The notes beneath the pieces are model-generated. The model was given only the letters and a program-made list of their open reading frames with translations. It made no database searches and was not told the DNA's origin. From Gammaproteobacteria bacterium (GTDB lineage Bacteria > Pseudomonadota > Gammaproteobacteria > DSM-19610): DNA of 64,000 nt. This document shows positions 46,640-55,209 of this stretch, in pieces. A program made the position numbers and the translations under genes. The stretch covers positions 27,192 to 91,191 of the forward strand of contig JAPHQV010000004.1 in NCBI GenBank assembly GCA_026197075.1. Direction: 5' to 3'. Position 1 is the first letter of the stretch. Each line of letters opens with the position of its first letter.

Positions 46640-46643
46640 GACT

Positions 46644-48008
46644 TCAGCCCGCGCCGCCCACCACCACCGTGACCATGCGTTCGGGATCGACGCGGCGCTG
46701 GAAAGCTTCCCGGACCTGTTCGACGGTGACGGCCTCGACGCGCTCATTGAAACGATCGAGGTAATCCAGCGGCAGCCCGTAGAAGCCGATCATGGCAATG
46801 TATTCGACGATCTTGCGGTTGCTGTCGATGCGCAGCGGAAAGCCGCCGGTAATGTTGCGCTTGGCGGCGATCAGCTCGGCTTGCGTGGGGCCTTCTTCAC
46901 GGAATTTCACCAGGGTGTCACGCAGCACCTGCAAGGCCTCTTCCACCTGTTCGTTGCGGGTCTGCAGGCCCAGCTGGAAGGGGCCGCGCCTGGCCATGGG
47001 CAGGAAGTAGCTGTAGGCGCTGTAGGACAGGCCGCGTTTTTCCCGCACCTCCTCGCTGATGCGCGACACCAGGCCGGAGCCACCGAGCACATGGTTGCCC
47101 ACGTAGAGCGTGAAGTAGTCGGGATCGGTGCGGCTCGTGCCGGGCGCGCCCATCAGCACGTGACTCTGGCTGGCGCTCACACGCACACGCTCGGTGATCG
47201 GGGCCTCCAGGTCCGCCACTGCCGGCAGGGCCCGGGCCGGCTCGCCCGGCACCAGGCCGGCGGTGAGCTGGTCGACCAGGCGCTCCGCCCGGGCCCGGTC
47301 CACATCCCCCACCACCGCGATCACGGTGTTGCGTGCCACATAGTAGCGTTCATAGAAGGCGCGCAGGTCCGCCGCGCGCAGGTTGCGCACGCTCTCAGGC
47401 GTCCCGTCCTTGGGCGAGGCATAGGGGTGATCGCCGTAGAGGGCGCGGAAGAAGGCACGCTCGGCCACATCACCGGGGCGCTGTTCCTTGTATTGCAGAC
47501 CGACCAGCATGCGCTGGCGTTCACGCTCCACATCCGCCGGCGCGAAACGCGGTTGGGTGAGCACCTGGCCGAACAGATCCAGGGCTGGATCGAGCAGGGC
47601 CGGATCGGTCAGGCTGCGCAGGGTAAGCCAGGCCATGTCACGCTCGGCGCCGCTGCCCATCTGCGCACCCTGACCTTCCAGGCCTTCGGCGATGGCGTCG
47701 GCGTCGCGTTCACCGGCACCCTGATCGAGCAGGGCATTGGTGAGCAGGGCGATGCCAGGCTGTTCGCCATCACGGGCGCTGCCGGCATCGAACACCACCC
47801 GCACGTCCACCATGGGCAGTTCGGGGGCGCGCACGTAAAAGACGCGCACACCGTTGGCGGTGGTCCAGTGTTCGATGTCGGTACTCACCTCGGTGGTATG
47901 CGCGGCCAGGGTGGACCAGTCACGGGATTGCGGCGTGGTGCAGGCGCTGAGAAGCGTGACCAGGGCGAGGAACAGCCAGAAGATCGGGCGATTTCCCTTA
48001 ATGTCCAT
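46644..48008 (-). CDS. Catalytically inactive M16 peptidase subunit (lipoprotein)
   Basis: 454 residues. N-terminal lipobox LVTLLSACTT marks a lipoprotein. The M16 zinc motif HxxEH is absent: the corresponding stretch reads ALLTNALLDQGAG. The C-terminal half keeps the R/Y-type substrate region LSYSAYSYFLP and FPLRIDSNRKIVEYIAMI. Such degenerate subunits pair with an active one, here the neighbour upstream that it overlaps by 11 nt. The complex would degrade periplasmic peptides. Confidence 0.9.
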   Translation of the reverse strand: MDIKGNRPIFWLFLALVTLLSACTTPQSRDWSTLAAHTTEVSTDIEHWTTANGVRVFYVRAPELPMVDVRVVFDAGSARDGEQPGIALLTNALLDQGAGERDADAIAEGLEGQGAQMGSGAERDMAWLTLRSLTDPALLDPALDLFGQVLTQPRFAPADVERERQRMLVGLQYKEQRPGDVAERAFFRALYGDHPYASPKDGTPESVRNLRAADLRAFYERYYVARNTVIAVVGDVDRARAERLVDQLTAGLVPGEPARALPAVADLEAPITERVRVSASQSHVLMGAPGTSRTDPDYFTLYVGNHVLGGSGLVSRISEEVREKRGLSYSAYSYFLPMARRGPFQLGLQTRNEQVEEALQVLRDTLVKFREEGPTQAELIAAKRNITGGFPLRIDSNRKIVEYIAMIGFYGLPLDYLDRFNERVEAVTVEQVREAFQRRVDPERMVTVVVGGAG

Positions 48009-49365
48009 GACCACCTCCCATCGGCATGGCGGGCCGCGCGTTCGGATCCATGGGTTGCGGGTCCAGCACGCCCACGGTGAGACTGTCGTCATGCAGGTAT
48101 TTGCGGGCCACGGCCTGCACCTGTTCGGCGGTGACGGCGCGGATGCGTGGCACGTAATCGTCCAGCACGCGCCAGTCGAGGCCGACGGTCTCCAGTGTGC
48201 CGATCTTCATGGCCTGGTAGAAGGCCGAATCCTGTTCATAGACATTGGCAGCCACCACCTGGGCCTTGACGCGTTCCAGCTCCCCGGCACTCACCGGCTG
48301 CTCGCGCAGCAGGCGGATCTGCTCGCGCAGGGCCTGCTCCAGGGCCGCGATATCCTGGCCGGGCGAAGGCGTTCCGCTCAGGGTAAGCAGGCTTTGCTGC
48401 CGGCCATAGAGGCTGTAGCCGGCGCCGGCCTCGGCGGCGACCTGGCTACCCCGCACCAGTGAACGGGACAGGCGCGCGCTGTTACCGCCATCCAGCACCC
48501 CGGCCAGCACCTCCAGGGCATAGGCCTCCCACTCTTCCCCGGCGGTGAGCAGCACCGGCACCTTGTAGCCCATGATCAGGAAGGGCAGCTCGGCGGGTGC
48601 CTTCACCTCGATGCGACGCGTACCGCGCTGCGGGATCTCGGGGCGCGGCTTGGGCGGCGCCAGGTTGGGGCTGGGTTCCAGGGGACCGAAATACTGCTGC
48701 GCCAGGGCATGGACCGCCTCGGGCTGCACATCACCCACCACCACCAGGGTGGCGTTGTTGGGCGCGTACCATTTCTGGTACCAGACCTGCAGGTCTTCCA
48801 GGCGCAGGTTTTCCAGGTCGTTCATCCAGCCGATGACGGGGATGCGGTAGGGACTGTTCAGAAAGGCCGTGGCATTGAACTGCTCGTAGGTCAATGCCTG
48901 GGGATTGTCCTCGGTGCGCAGGCGCCGCTCCTCCATCACCACGCGGGTTTCCTTTGCCACCTCCTCCGGTTGCAGCAGCAGGTTGCGCATGCGGTCGGCC
49001 TCCAGTTCGAAGCTCACCGGGAGGCGACTACGTTCCATGCTCTGGAAATAGGCGGTGTAGTCGCGGCTGGTGAAGGCATTCTCGCGGCCGCCGTGCTCGG
49101 CGATGATGCGCGAGAATTCACCCGGGGCCAGGTTTTTGGTGCCCTTGAACATCATGTGTTCCAGCACATGGGAAACACCGGTGATACCGCCATGCTCGTA
49201 GCTGGAACCCACCTTGTACCAGATCTGCGAGACCATCACCGGGGCGCGGTGGTCCGGCTTGACGATGAGTTTCAAACCGTTGTCGAGCTGGTATTCGTGC
49301 ACCTCGCCGGTAGCGAGGGCCAGGTTGCTGGTCAGCAGCAGCGCCAGGCTCAGTACTGAGCGCAT
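47998..49365 (-). CDS. Active M16 zinc peptidase
   Basis: 455 residues, signal peptide about 1-20 (SLALLLTSNLALATG). Inverted zinc motif HVLEHMMFKGT (HxxEH) near residue 66, with the third ligand Glu about 75 residues on (around ETRVVMEERRLRTED). It belongs to the pitrilysin/processing-peptidase family and likely works with the inactive subunit encoded downstream. First gene of the peptidase-rsmD operon; divergent from ftsY across 196 nt. Confidence 0.93.
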   Translation of the reverse strand: MRSVLSLALLLTSNLALATGEVHEYQLDNGLKLIVKPDHRAPVMVSQIWYKVGSSYEHGGITGVSHVLEHMMFKGTKNLAPGEFSRIIAEHGGRENAFTSRDYTAYFQSMERSRLPVSFELEADRMRNLLLQPEEVAKETRVVMEERRLRTEDNPQALTYEQFNATAFLNSPYRIPVIGWMNDLENLRLEDLQVWYQKWYAPNNATLVVVGDVQPEAVHALAQQYFGPLEPSPNLAPPKPRPEIPQRGTRRIEVKAPAELPFLIMGYKVPVLLTAGEEWEAYALEVLAGVLDGGNSARLSRSLVRGSQVAAEAGAGYSLYGRQQSLLTLSGTPSPGQDIAALEQALREQIRLLREQPVSAGELERVKAQVVAANVYEQDSAFYQAMKIGTLETVGLDWRVLDDYVPRIRAVTAEQVQAVARKYLHDDSLTVGVLDPQPMDPNARPAMPMGGGHGH

Positions 49366-49395
49366 TTCCTACTCCTTAGGGTGATGAAAAAACCC

Positions 49396-49460
49396 GTAGG
49401 AGCGGGCTCTGCCGGGTACGGGGGATGGCACCCCCCTGCGCGGGCAGAGCCCGCTCCTAC
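49396..49460. repeat. GTAGGAGCGG-type inverted repeat C
   Basis: Arms GTAGGAGCGGGCTCTGCC at 49396-49413 and its complement at 49443-49460, 18 nt each, with a 29-nt spacer. Same family as the repeats at 16678 and 22581 but with a different inner stem. Sits in the M16/ftsY divergent gap. Confidence 0.82.
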
Positions 49461-49561
49461 AAAGGCGACGGCCGGGTGAATTGCCCCCGCCGGGTCGCTT
49501 ACCTTAACAGGACACCGGTGATAGGATAAGTGCCCACGAATCACCATAGACCGGAAATTGG

Positions 49562-50557
49562 ATGTTTGGTTTCGGTAAAAACAAGTCCAGCCCACCCGCC
49601 AGCGCGGAAACCCCAGCGGAAGAGAAAAAATCCGGCCTGTTCAGCCGCCTGAAGGCCGGCCTGGCGCGCACCCGTGGCGGCCTCACCGAGGGTGTCGCCA
49701 GCCTCGTGCTGGGCCGCAAACAGATCGACGACGAATTGCTGGAGGAACTGGAGACCCAGCTGCTGGTGGCGGATGTGGGAGTGGAGGCCACCCGGGACAT
49801 CATCACCGACCTCACCAAACGCGTGGCACGCAAGGAACTGGCCGATTCCGACGCCCTCATGGCCGCCCTGCGCGAGGACATGAGCCGGTTGCTGGAACCG
49901 GTCTCCCGGCCCCTCACCATCGATGCCTCGCAGCGACCCTATGTCATCCTGATGGTGGGTGTGAACGGGGTGGGCAAGACCACCAGTATCGGCAAGCTGG
50001 CCAGGCGCCTGCAGGACGAGGGCCGCTCCGTCATGCTGGCCGCCGGCGACACCTTCCGTGCCGCGGCGGTGGAACAGCTGCAGGTCTGGGGCGAGCGCAA
50101 TGACATCCCCGTGATCGCCCAGCAGTCTGGCGCCGATTCCGCCTCGGTGATCTACGATGGCCTGGCCGCGGCACGGGCGCGCGGCATGGATGTGCTCATC
50201 GCCGACACCGCCGGACGCCTGCACACCCAGGCCAACCTCATGGAAGAGCTGAAGAAGATCAAGCGGGTGCTGGCCAAGCTGGATCCAGCCGCCCCCCACG
50301 AGGTAATGCTGGTGGTGGACGCCGGCACCGGCCAGAACGCGCTGAACCAGGCGCGCCAGTTCCACGAGGCGGTAGGCCTCACGGGCATCACCCTCACCAA
50401 GCTGGACGGCACCGCGAAAGGCGGCATCATCTTTTCCATCGCCAGGAGTTTGGGCGTGCCCATCCGCTTCATCGGCGTGGGCGAAGGCATCGAGGACATG
50501 CGCGTCTTCGAGGCCCAGGAGTTCGTCGCGGCCCTGTTCGAGCGCGAGAACGCCTGA
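49562..50557 (+). CDS. ftsY: Signal recognition particle receptor FtsY
   Basis: SRP receptor GTPase, 331 residues, docking ribosome-nascent-chain complexes at the membrane. Short acidic/basic A region (about 1-45), N domain helices (LFSRLKAGLARTRGGLTEGVASLVLG), then the G domain: MVGVNGVGKTTSIGKLA, AGDTFRAAAVEQL, IADTAGRLHTQ, TKLDGTAKGG and GVGEGIEDM. The A region is shorter than in E. coli. It begins ftsY-ftsE-ftsX; 4 nt to ftsE. Confidence 0.97.
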   Translation: MFGFGKNKSSPPASAETPAEEKKSGLFSRLKAGLARTRGGLTEGVASLVLGRKQIDDELLEELETQLLVADVGVEATRDIITDLTKRVARKELADSDALMAALREDMSRLLEPVSRPLTIDASQRPYVILMVGVNGVGKTTSIGKLARRLQDEGRSVMLAAGDTFRAAAVEQLQVWGERNDIPVIAQQSGADSASVIYDGLAAARARGMDVLIADTAGRLHTQANLMEELKKIKRVLAKLDPAAPHEVMLVVDAGTGQNALNQARQFHEAVGLTGITLTKLDGTAKGGIIFSIARSLGVPIRFIGVGEGIEDMRVFEAQEFVAALFERENA

Positions 50558-50561
50558 GCCC

Positions 50562-51236
50562 ATGCTCCGTTTCGACCAGGTCAGCAAACGCTACCCCTCC
50601 GGCTTCGAGGCCCTGAACCAGGTGAGCTTCACGCTGGAAACCGGGGCCATGGCCTTCCTCACCGGCCATTCCGGCGCCGGCAAGAGCACCTTGCTGAAGC
50701 TGGTGGCGCTGATCGAGCGCGCCACCAGCGGCCAGATCTTCGTCGATGGCCAGAACCTGGCACGTACCCATAGCTGGCAGATCCCCTACCTGCGCCGCAA
50801 GATCGGCATCATCTTCCAGAACCACCGCCTGCTGTTCGACCGCACCGTCTTCGACAACGTGGCCCTGCCACTGGTGATCGCCGGCCACCCCCATAACGAG
50901 GTCGGCCGGCGGGTCCGCGCCGCCCTGGACAAGGTGGGCCTCCTCAACAAGGAACGCCTCTACCCCATCACCCTGTCGGGGGGAGAGCAGCAACGCGTGG
51001 GCATTGCCCGCGCCGTGGTCAACAAGCCCGGCCTGTTGCTGGCGGACGAGCCCACCGGCAACCTCGACCCGGACCTGTCACGGGAGATCATGGGCCTGTT
51101 CGACCAGTTCAACCAGGTGGGGGTGACGGTGCTCGTCGCCAGTCATGACCTGGAGCTGATCCGTGCGCTCGACCACCCCGTCATCACCCTGGAGCAGGGC
51201 CGGTTGCGGCAGGTCCGCGACAGCCTGGCCTCGTGA
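50562..51236 (+). CDS. ftsE: Cell division ATPase FtsE
   Basis: 224 residues, ABC ATPase of the divisome that with FtsX activates peptidoglycan hydrolases through EnvC or similar. Walker [15 protein letters not shown]-loop FQNHRLL, signature [14 protein letters not shown], Walker [14 protein letters not shown] and H-loop ASHD are complete. Followed by ftsX with a 4-nt GTGA overlap. Confidence 0.97.
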   Translation: MLRFDQVSKRYPSGFEALNQVSFTLETGAMAFLTGHSGAGKSTLLKLVALIERATSGQIFVDGQNLARTHSWQIPYLRRKIGIIFQNHRLLFDRTVFDNVALPLVIAGHPHNEVGRRVRAALDKVGLLNKERLYPITLSGGEQQRVGIARAVVNKPGLLLADEPTGNLDPDLSREIMGLFDQFNQVGVTVLVASHDLELIRALDHPVITLEQGRLRQVRDSLAS

Positions 51237-52207
51237 AAAAGCCCACCCGAACCCAAGGCGCCCAGCGCCGCCCGCCACCGGGCTGGGGCTGGATCCGTGG
51301 CTGGCTGCTGCGCCATGCCCAGACCGCACTGTCCAGCCTGGGGCGCCTGTACCGCGCTCCCGCCGCCAGCCTGATGACTGCCGCGGTGATCGGCATTGCC
51401 CTGGCCCTGCCCGCCGGGCTGTACCTATTGGTGGACAACCTGCGCGACCTGGGTCAACGCTGGGACGGCAGCGCCAGCCTGTCCCTGTTCCTGCAGCAGG
51501 ACCTGCCGGAGGCCCGTGCCCGCCAGCTGGCGGAAACGCTGCGCGGCTGGCCGGAGATCGGCACGGTGCAGCTGATTTCCCCGGAGGCTGCGCTGGCGGA
51601 ATTCCGTGCCCTGTCCGGATTCGGGGATGCCCTGGATGCGCTGGGCGACAACCCCCTGCCGGCGGTGCTGACGGTACGGCCGGCCATCAGCCAGGTCGAG
51701 GCGGAGCAGATCGGGCAACTGCAGGACAAGCTGGCCGCCTTGCCCGAGGTGGAGCAGGCCCAGCTGGACCTGCAGTGGGTGCAGCGCTTCGCCGCCATGT
51801 TGCAGATCGCCCAGCGCGGCATCCTGCTGGTGGGTGGCCTGCTGGCCCTGGCAGTGCTGCTCATCGTTGGCAACACCATCCGCCTGGACATCTTCAACCG
51901 GCGCGAGGAGATCGAGGTCAGCAAGTTGATCGGCGCCACCAACGCCTTCATCCGCCGGCCTTTTCTCTATTCCGGCCTGTGGTACGGGCTGCTCGGCGCT
52001 GTCCTCGCCTGGGTGCTGGTAATGCTGGCCTTCTGGCAACTGCGCGGCCCGGTACGGCAGCTGGCCGGTCTCTACCAGAGCGAGTTCGCGCTCGCCACCT
52101 TCGGTCTCGGTACCAGCTTCGCCCTGTTGCTGCTCGGCATCCTGTTGGGCCTGGCCGGCTCCTGGCTGGCGGTGGGACGGCATTTGAGCGCCATTCAGCC
52201 CCGCTAA
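51233..52207 (+). CDS. ftsX: Cell division permease-like FtsX
   Basis: 324 residues with four membrane helices (about 50-70, 200-222, 248-270 and 295-318) and a periplasmic loop between the first two (about 71-195) that contacts the hydrolase activator. Contains IRLDIFNRREEIEVSKLIGATNAFIRRPFLYSG, the family hallmark. GTG start overlapping the ftsE stop. A long N-terminal tail (about 45 residues, RTQGAQRRPPPGWGW) is proline/arginine-rich, as in other gammaproteobacteria. Confidence 0.95.
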   Translation: MKKPTRTQGAQRRPPPGWGWIRGWLLRHAQTALSSLGRLYRAPAASLMTAAVIGIALALPAGLYLLVDNLRDLGQRWDGSASLSLFLQQDLPEARARQLAETLRGWPEIGTVQLISPEAALAEFRALSGFGDALDALGDNPLPAVLTVRPAISQVEAEQIGQLQDKLAALPEVEQAQLDLQWVQRFAAMLQIAQRGILLVGGLLALAVLLIVGNTIRLDIFNRREEIEVSKLIGATNAFIRRPFLYSGLWYGLLGAVLAWVLVMLAFWQLRGPVRQLAGLYQSEFALATFGLGTSFALLLLGILLGLAGSWLAVGRHLSAIQPR

Positions 52208-52436
52208 ACCCCCCGTCCCGATCCAACCCGTCATGCCCGCGAATGCAGGCGCCTCAGGAAATCAAACAGTTGGATGTTTACCTTTGCCCCATGGCGATCA
52301 AACCGTTCTTTTGTAAGTAAATGCTTACACGCTGCTACAACCTTTCCTAAGCAAACTCCGGGTTTTGCCGCTATCCCTGCAATTCAGATTATTGCGATGA
52401 TCCACATTCGGGCGAACGGGGGTTGGGCAGTTCCAG

Positions 52437-53750
52437 ATGCAGGACAAACCAACACGTATCATGGTGGTGGATGGCTCGGAAGTGGCCAGGACCATTATCG
52501 CCCGCATCCTGCACCAGGGCATGCCCGGCGCCATCATCACCACCTGCGGTACGGCCGCCGAGGCCATGGAGCGGCTGGAGCAGGAATCCTACGACCTCAT
52601 CAGTACCGCGCTGATGCTGCCGGACCGGGACGGACTGGTGCTCAGCCGCCACGTGCGCGCCAGCCGCAACCACCACTACACCCCCATCATCGTGGTCTCC
52701 GGCGATGCCGACGACCGCCTGTTGCGCGAGGGCTTCGCCGCCGGGGTCACCGACTATTTCGACAAATCCCTGGGCTACCATGCCTTCGCCGAATTCGTGC
52801 AGGAATTCACCGAGCGCAACGCCGGGCTGGTGGGTCGCATCCTCTACGTGGAGGACAGCCCTTCCGCGGCTGCCCACACCATGCGTCTCATGGAGCGCCA
52901 CGGCCTGCAGGTGGTGCATACCACCACCGCCGAGGAGGCCCTGGAACAGTTGCACCGAACCGCTGCCGGCGGCCCCGACGAACACTGCGGCTACGACATT
53001 CTGGTCACCGATTTCTTCCTCAAGGGCCACATGACCGGTGGCGACCTGTTGCATGCCGTGCGCGCCAAGTTCCACTATTCCCAGCAGGAAATGCCGGTAC
53101 TGATGGTCACCGTCGCGGAAAACGACGAAAAGCAGGCCGAGGTGTTCCATGCCGGGGCCAACGATTTCGTCACCAAGCCCATCGTCGAAGAGATCCTCAT
53201 GGCACGGATCCGCTCCCTGCTGCTCATCAAGCAGCAGTTCGTGGCCCTCAAGCGCCAGAGCGAGACCATGCACCGGCTCGCCATCACCGACAGCCTGACC
53301 CGCGTCTACAACAAGCGCTACCTGCTCGACCGGGGCGACGATTTCCTCGACGACCGGCGCAACCATCCGATTTCCGCACTACTGCTGGATATCGACCATT
53401 TCAAGAAAATCAATGATAATCTAGGCCATATTACAGGAGATCGCGTCCTGGAAGCCTTGGGCGCCCTGCTCAAGGAAAGCATCCCCCCCGATGCCATGGC
53501 CGTGCGCTTCGGAGGCGAGGAGTTTGCCCTGCTGGTGCCGCGCTGCAGCCTGAAACGGGCCCAGGGCTGCGCCGAGGAGCTGCGTGGCGCGGTGGAAGCC
53601 CTCTACCCGGCCGATATCCCCATCACCATCAGCATCGGCCTGGCCTGCACCCAGAACCAGGCGGAAATCAGCCTCACCCAGCTGCTCAGCCTGGCCGACA
53701 AGGCCCTCTACGCCGCCAAGGACCGCGGCCGCAACCGCGTCTGCGCCTGA
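52437..53750 (+). CDS. REC-REC-GGDEF response regulator
   Basis: 437 residues. First receiver (about 5-120) is degenerate: the phospho-acceptor position reads LISTALMLPDRDG. The second (about 135-265) is intact (ILYVEDSP, ILVTDFFL, FVTKP). The GGDEF domain (about 275-437) has DSLTRVYNKRYLLDRG, LLDIDHFKKINDNLGH and GGEEF, without an I-site RxxD before it (PPDAMAVRF). It should make c-di-GMP on phosphorylation. Stands between ftsX and rpoH, possibly monocistronic; the 229-nt gap before it is AT-rich. Confidence 0.92.
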   Translation: MQDKPTRIMVVDGSEVARTIIARILHQGMPGAIITTCGTAAEAMERLEQESYDLISTALMLPDRDGLVLSRHVRASRNHHYTPIIVVSGDADDRLLREGFAAGVTDYFDKSLGYHAFAEFVQEFTERNAGLVGRILYVEDSPSAAAHTMRLMERHGLQVVHTTTAEEALEQLHRTAAGGPDEHCGYDILVTDFFLKGHMTGGDLLHAVRAKFHYSQQEMPVLMVTVAENDEKQAEVFHAGANDFVTKPIVEEILMARIRSLLLIKQQFVALKRQSETMHRLAITDSLTRVYNKRYLLDRGDDFLDDRRNHPISALLLDIDHFKKINDNLGHITGDRVLEALGALLKESIPPDAMAVRFGGEEFALLVPRCSLKRAQGCAEELRGAVEALYPADIPITISIGLACTQNQAEISLTQLLSLADKALYAAKDRGRNRVCA

Positions 53751-53780
53751 CCCCGCCCTCTTCGGGAACTCCCGCCCGGG

Positions 53781-53807
53781 TTAGCACTCACAGGTCTGGA
53801 GTGCTAG
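53781..53807. promoter_or_regulatory. CIRCE operator before rpoH
   Basis: TTAGCACTC, a 9-nt spacer, then GAGTGCTAG. This differs from the CIRCE consensus TTAGCACTC-N9-GAGTGCTAA at one base. It lies 37 nt before the rpoH ATG and overlaps an extended -10 element TGC-TAGACT (53802-53810). HrcA bound here would repress rpoH. Confidence 0.9.
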
Positions 53808-53844
53808 ACTCAGCGTATCGATTGAAGAGGGGATTATCCGCGTC

Positions 53845-54714
53845 ATGAACCAAGCCCTGGTGCAACGTCAACACCATAGTCTGGTACTGCCCCAGCCCAC
53901 GGGGAACCTGGAGCAGTATATCCAGTCCGTGCGCAGCATCCCCATCCTCACTGCCGAGGAAGAGCGGGAGTTGGCCCTGCGCCTGCGTGACCAGAACGAT
54001 CTCGGCGCCGCACAATACCTGGTGCTTTCCCACCTGCGTTTCGTGGTCCATATCGCCCGTGGCTACAAGGGCTATGGCCTGCCCCTGGGTGACCTGATCC
54101 AGGAAGGCAGCGTCGGCCTGATGAAGGCCGTCAAGCGCTTCGACCCCGAAGTGGGCGTGCGCCTGGTGTCCTTCGCCGTGCACTGGATCCGCGCCGAGAT
54201 CCACGAATACATCCTGCGCAACTGGCGCATCGTCAAGGTGGCCACCACCAAGGCCCAGCGCAAACTGTTCTTCAACCTGCGCAGCGCCAAGAAACGCCTG
54301 GGCTGGTTCAGCCGCGAGGAAGTCGATGCCGTGGCGAAGGACCTGGGCGTGAGTACCGAGTCCGTGCTGGAAATGGAATCCCGCCTCAGCGGCCAGGACC
54401 TGTCCTTCGATCCGGGTGCCGAGACCGACGAGGAAGAGCGGGGGCGAGCGCCCGTTGCCTACCTGGCCACCCAGACCCCGGACCCGGCGGAAGCGCTGGA
54501 ACACCAGGACTGGGAAGACAATAGCCACCTGCGCCTGCAGGAAGCGCTGGACAAACTGGACGAGCGCAGCCGCGACATCGTACGGGAGCGCTGGCTGACG
54601 GACAGCAAGTCCACCCTGCACGAATTGGCGGACCGCTACGGCGTATCGGCGGAACGCATCCGCCAGCTGGAAAGCAACGCCATGAAGAAGCTGCGCGGGG
54701 TCATGGAGGCCTGA
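53845..54714 (+). CDS. rpoH: Heat-shock sigma factor RpoH
   Basis: Sigma-32, 289 residues, directing heat-shock transcription. Region 2 shows [43 protein letters not shown]; the RpoH box is [17 protein letters not shown] (about 132-148), used by chaperones and FtsH to control its stability; region 4.2 ends [31 protein letters not shown] operator overlaps the likely promoter, coupling it to HrcA. The leader (54 nt) may also carry the thermosensor known in other rpoH mRNAs. A strong terminator follows. Confidence 0.97.
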   Translation: MNQALVQRQHHSLVLPQPTGNLEQYIQSVRSIPILTAEEERELALRLRDQNDLGAAQYLVLSHLRFVVHIARGYKGYGLPLGDLIQEGSVGLMKAVKRFDPEVGVRLVSFAVHWIRAEIHEYILRNWRIVKVATTKAQRKLFFNLRSAKKRLGWFSREEVDAVAKDLGVSTESVLEMESRLSGQDLSFDPGAETDEEERGRAPVAYLATQTPDPAEALEHQDWEDNSHLRLQEALDKLDERSRDIVRERWLTDSKSTLHELADRYGVSAERIRQLESNAMKKLRGVMEA

Positions 54715-54755
54715 GATCCACACCTGCATGCAGGTCGGCCTTCAGGCCGATCCAA

Positions 54756-54793
54756 TGAAAAGGGCGCCCGGGAATACCCGGGCGCCCTTTTCA
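54756..54793. terminator. Terminator between rpoH and the cco cluster
   Basis: TGAAAAGGGCGCCCGGG (54756-54772), loop AATA, and perfect complement (54777-54793) followed by ATTTTT on the plus strand. A 17-bp stem with 4-nt loop, serving rpoH and the convergent oxidase genes. Confidence 0.93.
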
Positions 54794-54826
54794 TTTTTAC
54801 AGGAGGATCCCGCCGCGGGAAGGCGC

Positions 54827-54919
54827 TCAGCCGAAGATCACCACCGACAGGAAACTCACCCAGGCGGCGACGATCAGCGCCACCACGATGAACATGGGAA
54901 AACCCTGGAATGTAAACAT
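54827..54919 (-). CDS. Small membrane peptide at the end of the cbb3 cluster
   Basis: Unannotated 30-residue open frame starting MFTFQGFPMFIVVALIVAAW and ending FLSVVIFG, one predicted membrane helix. AAGGTG lies 7 nt before its ATG, and it follows ccoS by 42 nt on the same strand, just before the terminator. Small single-helix subunits such as CcoM are known in cbb3 oxidases, so it may be one or an assembly factor; the sequence does not match one I know. Confidence 0.6.
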   Translation of the reverse strand: MFTFQGFPMFIVVALIVAAWVSFLSVVIFG

Positions 54920-54961
54920 GTCACACCTTGATAGAATTCAGCAAATTAGCGGAAGCTTATC

Positions 54962-55150
54962 TTACTCGTCCCCATCCTTCAAGTCCGGCTTGCGGCGCGG
55001 GATGCGGGGATCATCGTCGTCCATGAGGATGCGATGGGCAGGCCCCTCCATATCCTCGTACTGGCCGCTGCGCACGGCCCACAGGAACACCCAGATGGCC
55101 GCTCCTACGAAGATCAGGCTGATGGGCAGCAACAAATACAGAATGGTCAC
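54962..55150 (-). CDS. ccoS: cbb3 oxidase assembly protein CcoS
   Basis: 62 residues with one helix (VTILYLLLPISLIFVGAAIWVFLWAVRSGQYEDMEGPA), the CcoS/FixS signature, and a charged C-terminal tail DDDDPRIPRRKPDLKDGDE. Needed for cofactor insertion into cbb3 oxidase. GTG at 55150 is the conventional start; the open frame goes on to a GTG at 55162. It follows ccoH directly: ccoI, which normally lies between them, is missing. Confidence 0.9.
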   Translation of the reverse strand: MTILYLLLPISLIFVGAAIWVFLWAVRSGQYEDMEGPAHRILMDDDDPRIPRRKPDLKDGDE

Positions 55151-55209
55151 ATCACACCCCACTCACTGACAGTGAACATAAGACCGCGTCCCGACGTGGC
55201 GGTTCAGGC

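Noticed and set aside
46359..48080. A 573-residue plus-strand frame opposite rsmD and the M16 subunit
   Set aside because: Antisense to genes with clear motifs.
52225..52265. A CGTCATGCCCGCGAATGCAGG stretch as a full REP
   Set aside because: Only one degenerate half is present, with no matching arm nearby; likewise near 58806-58835.
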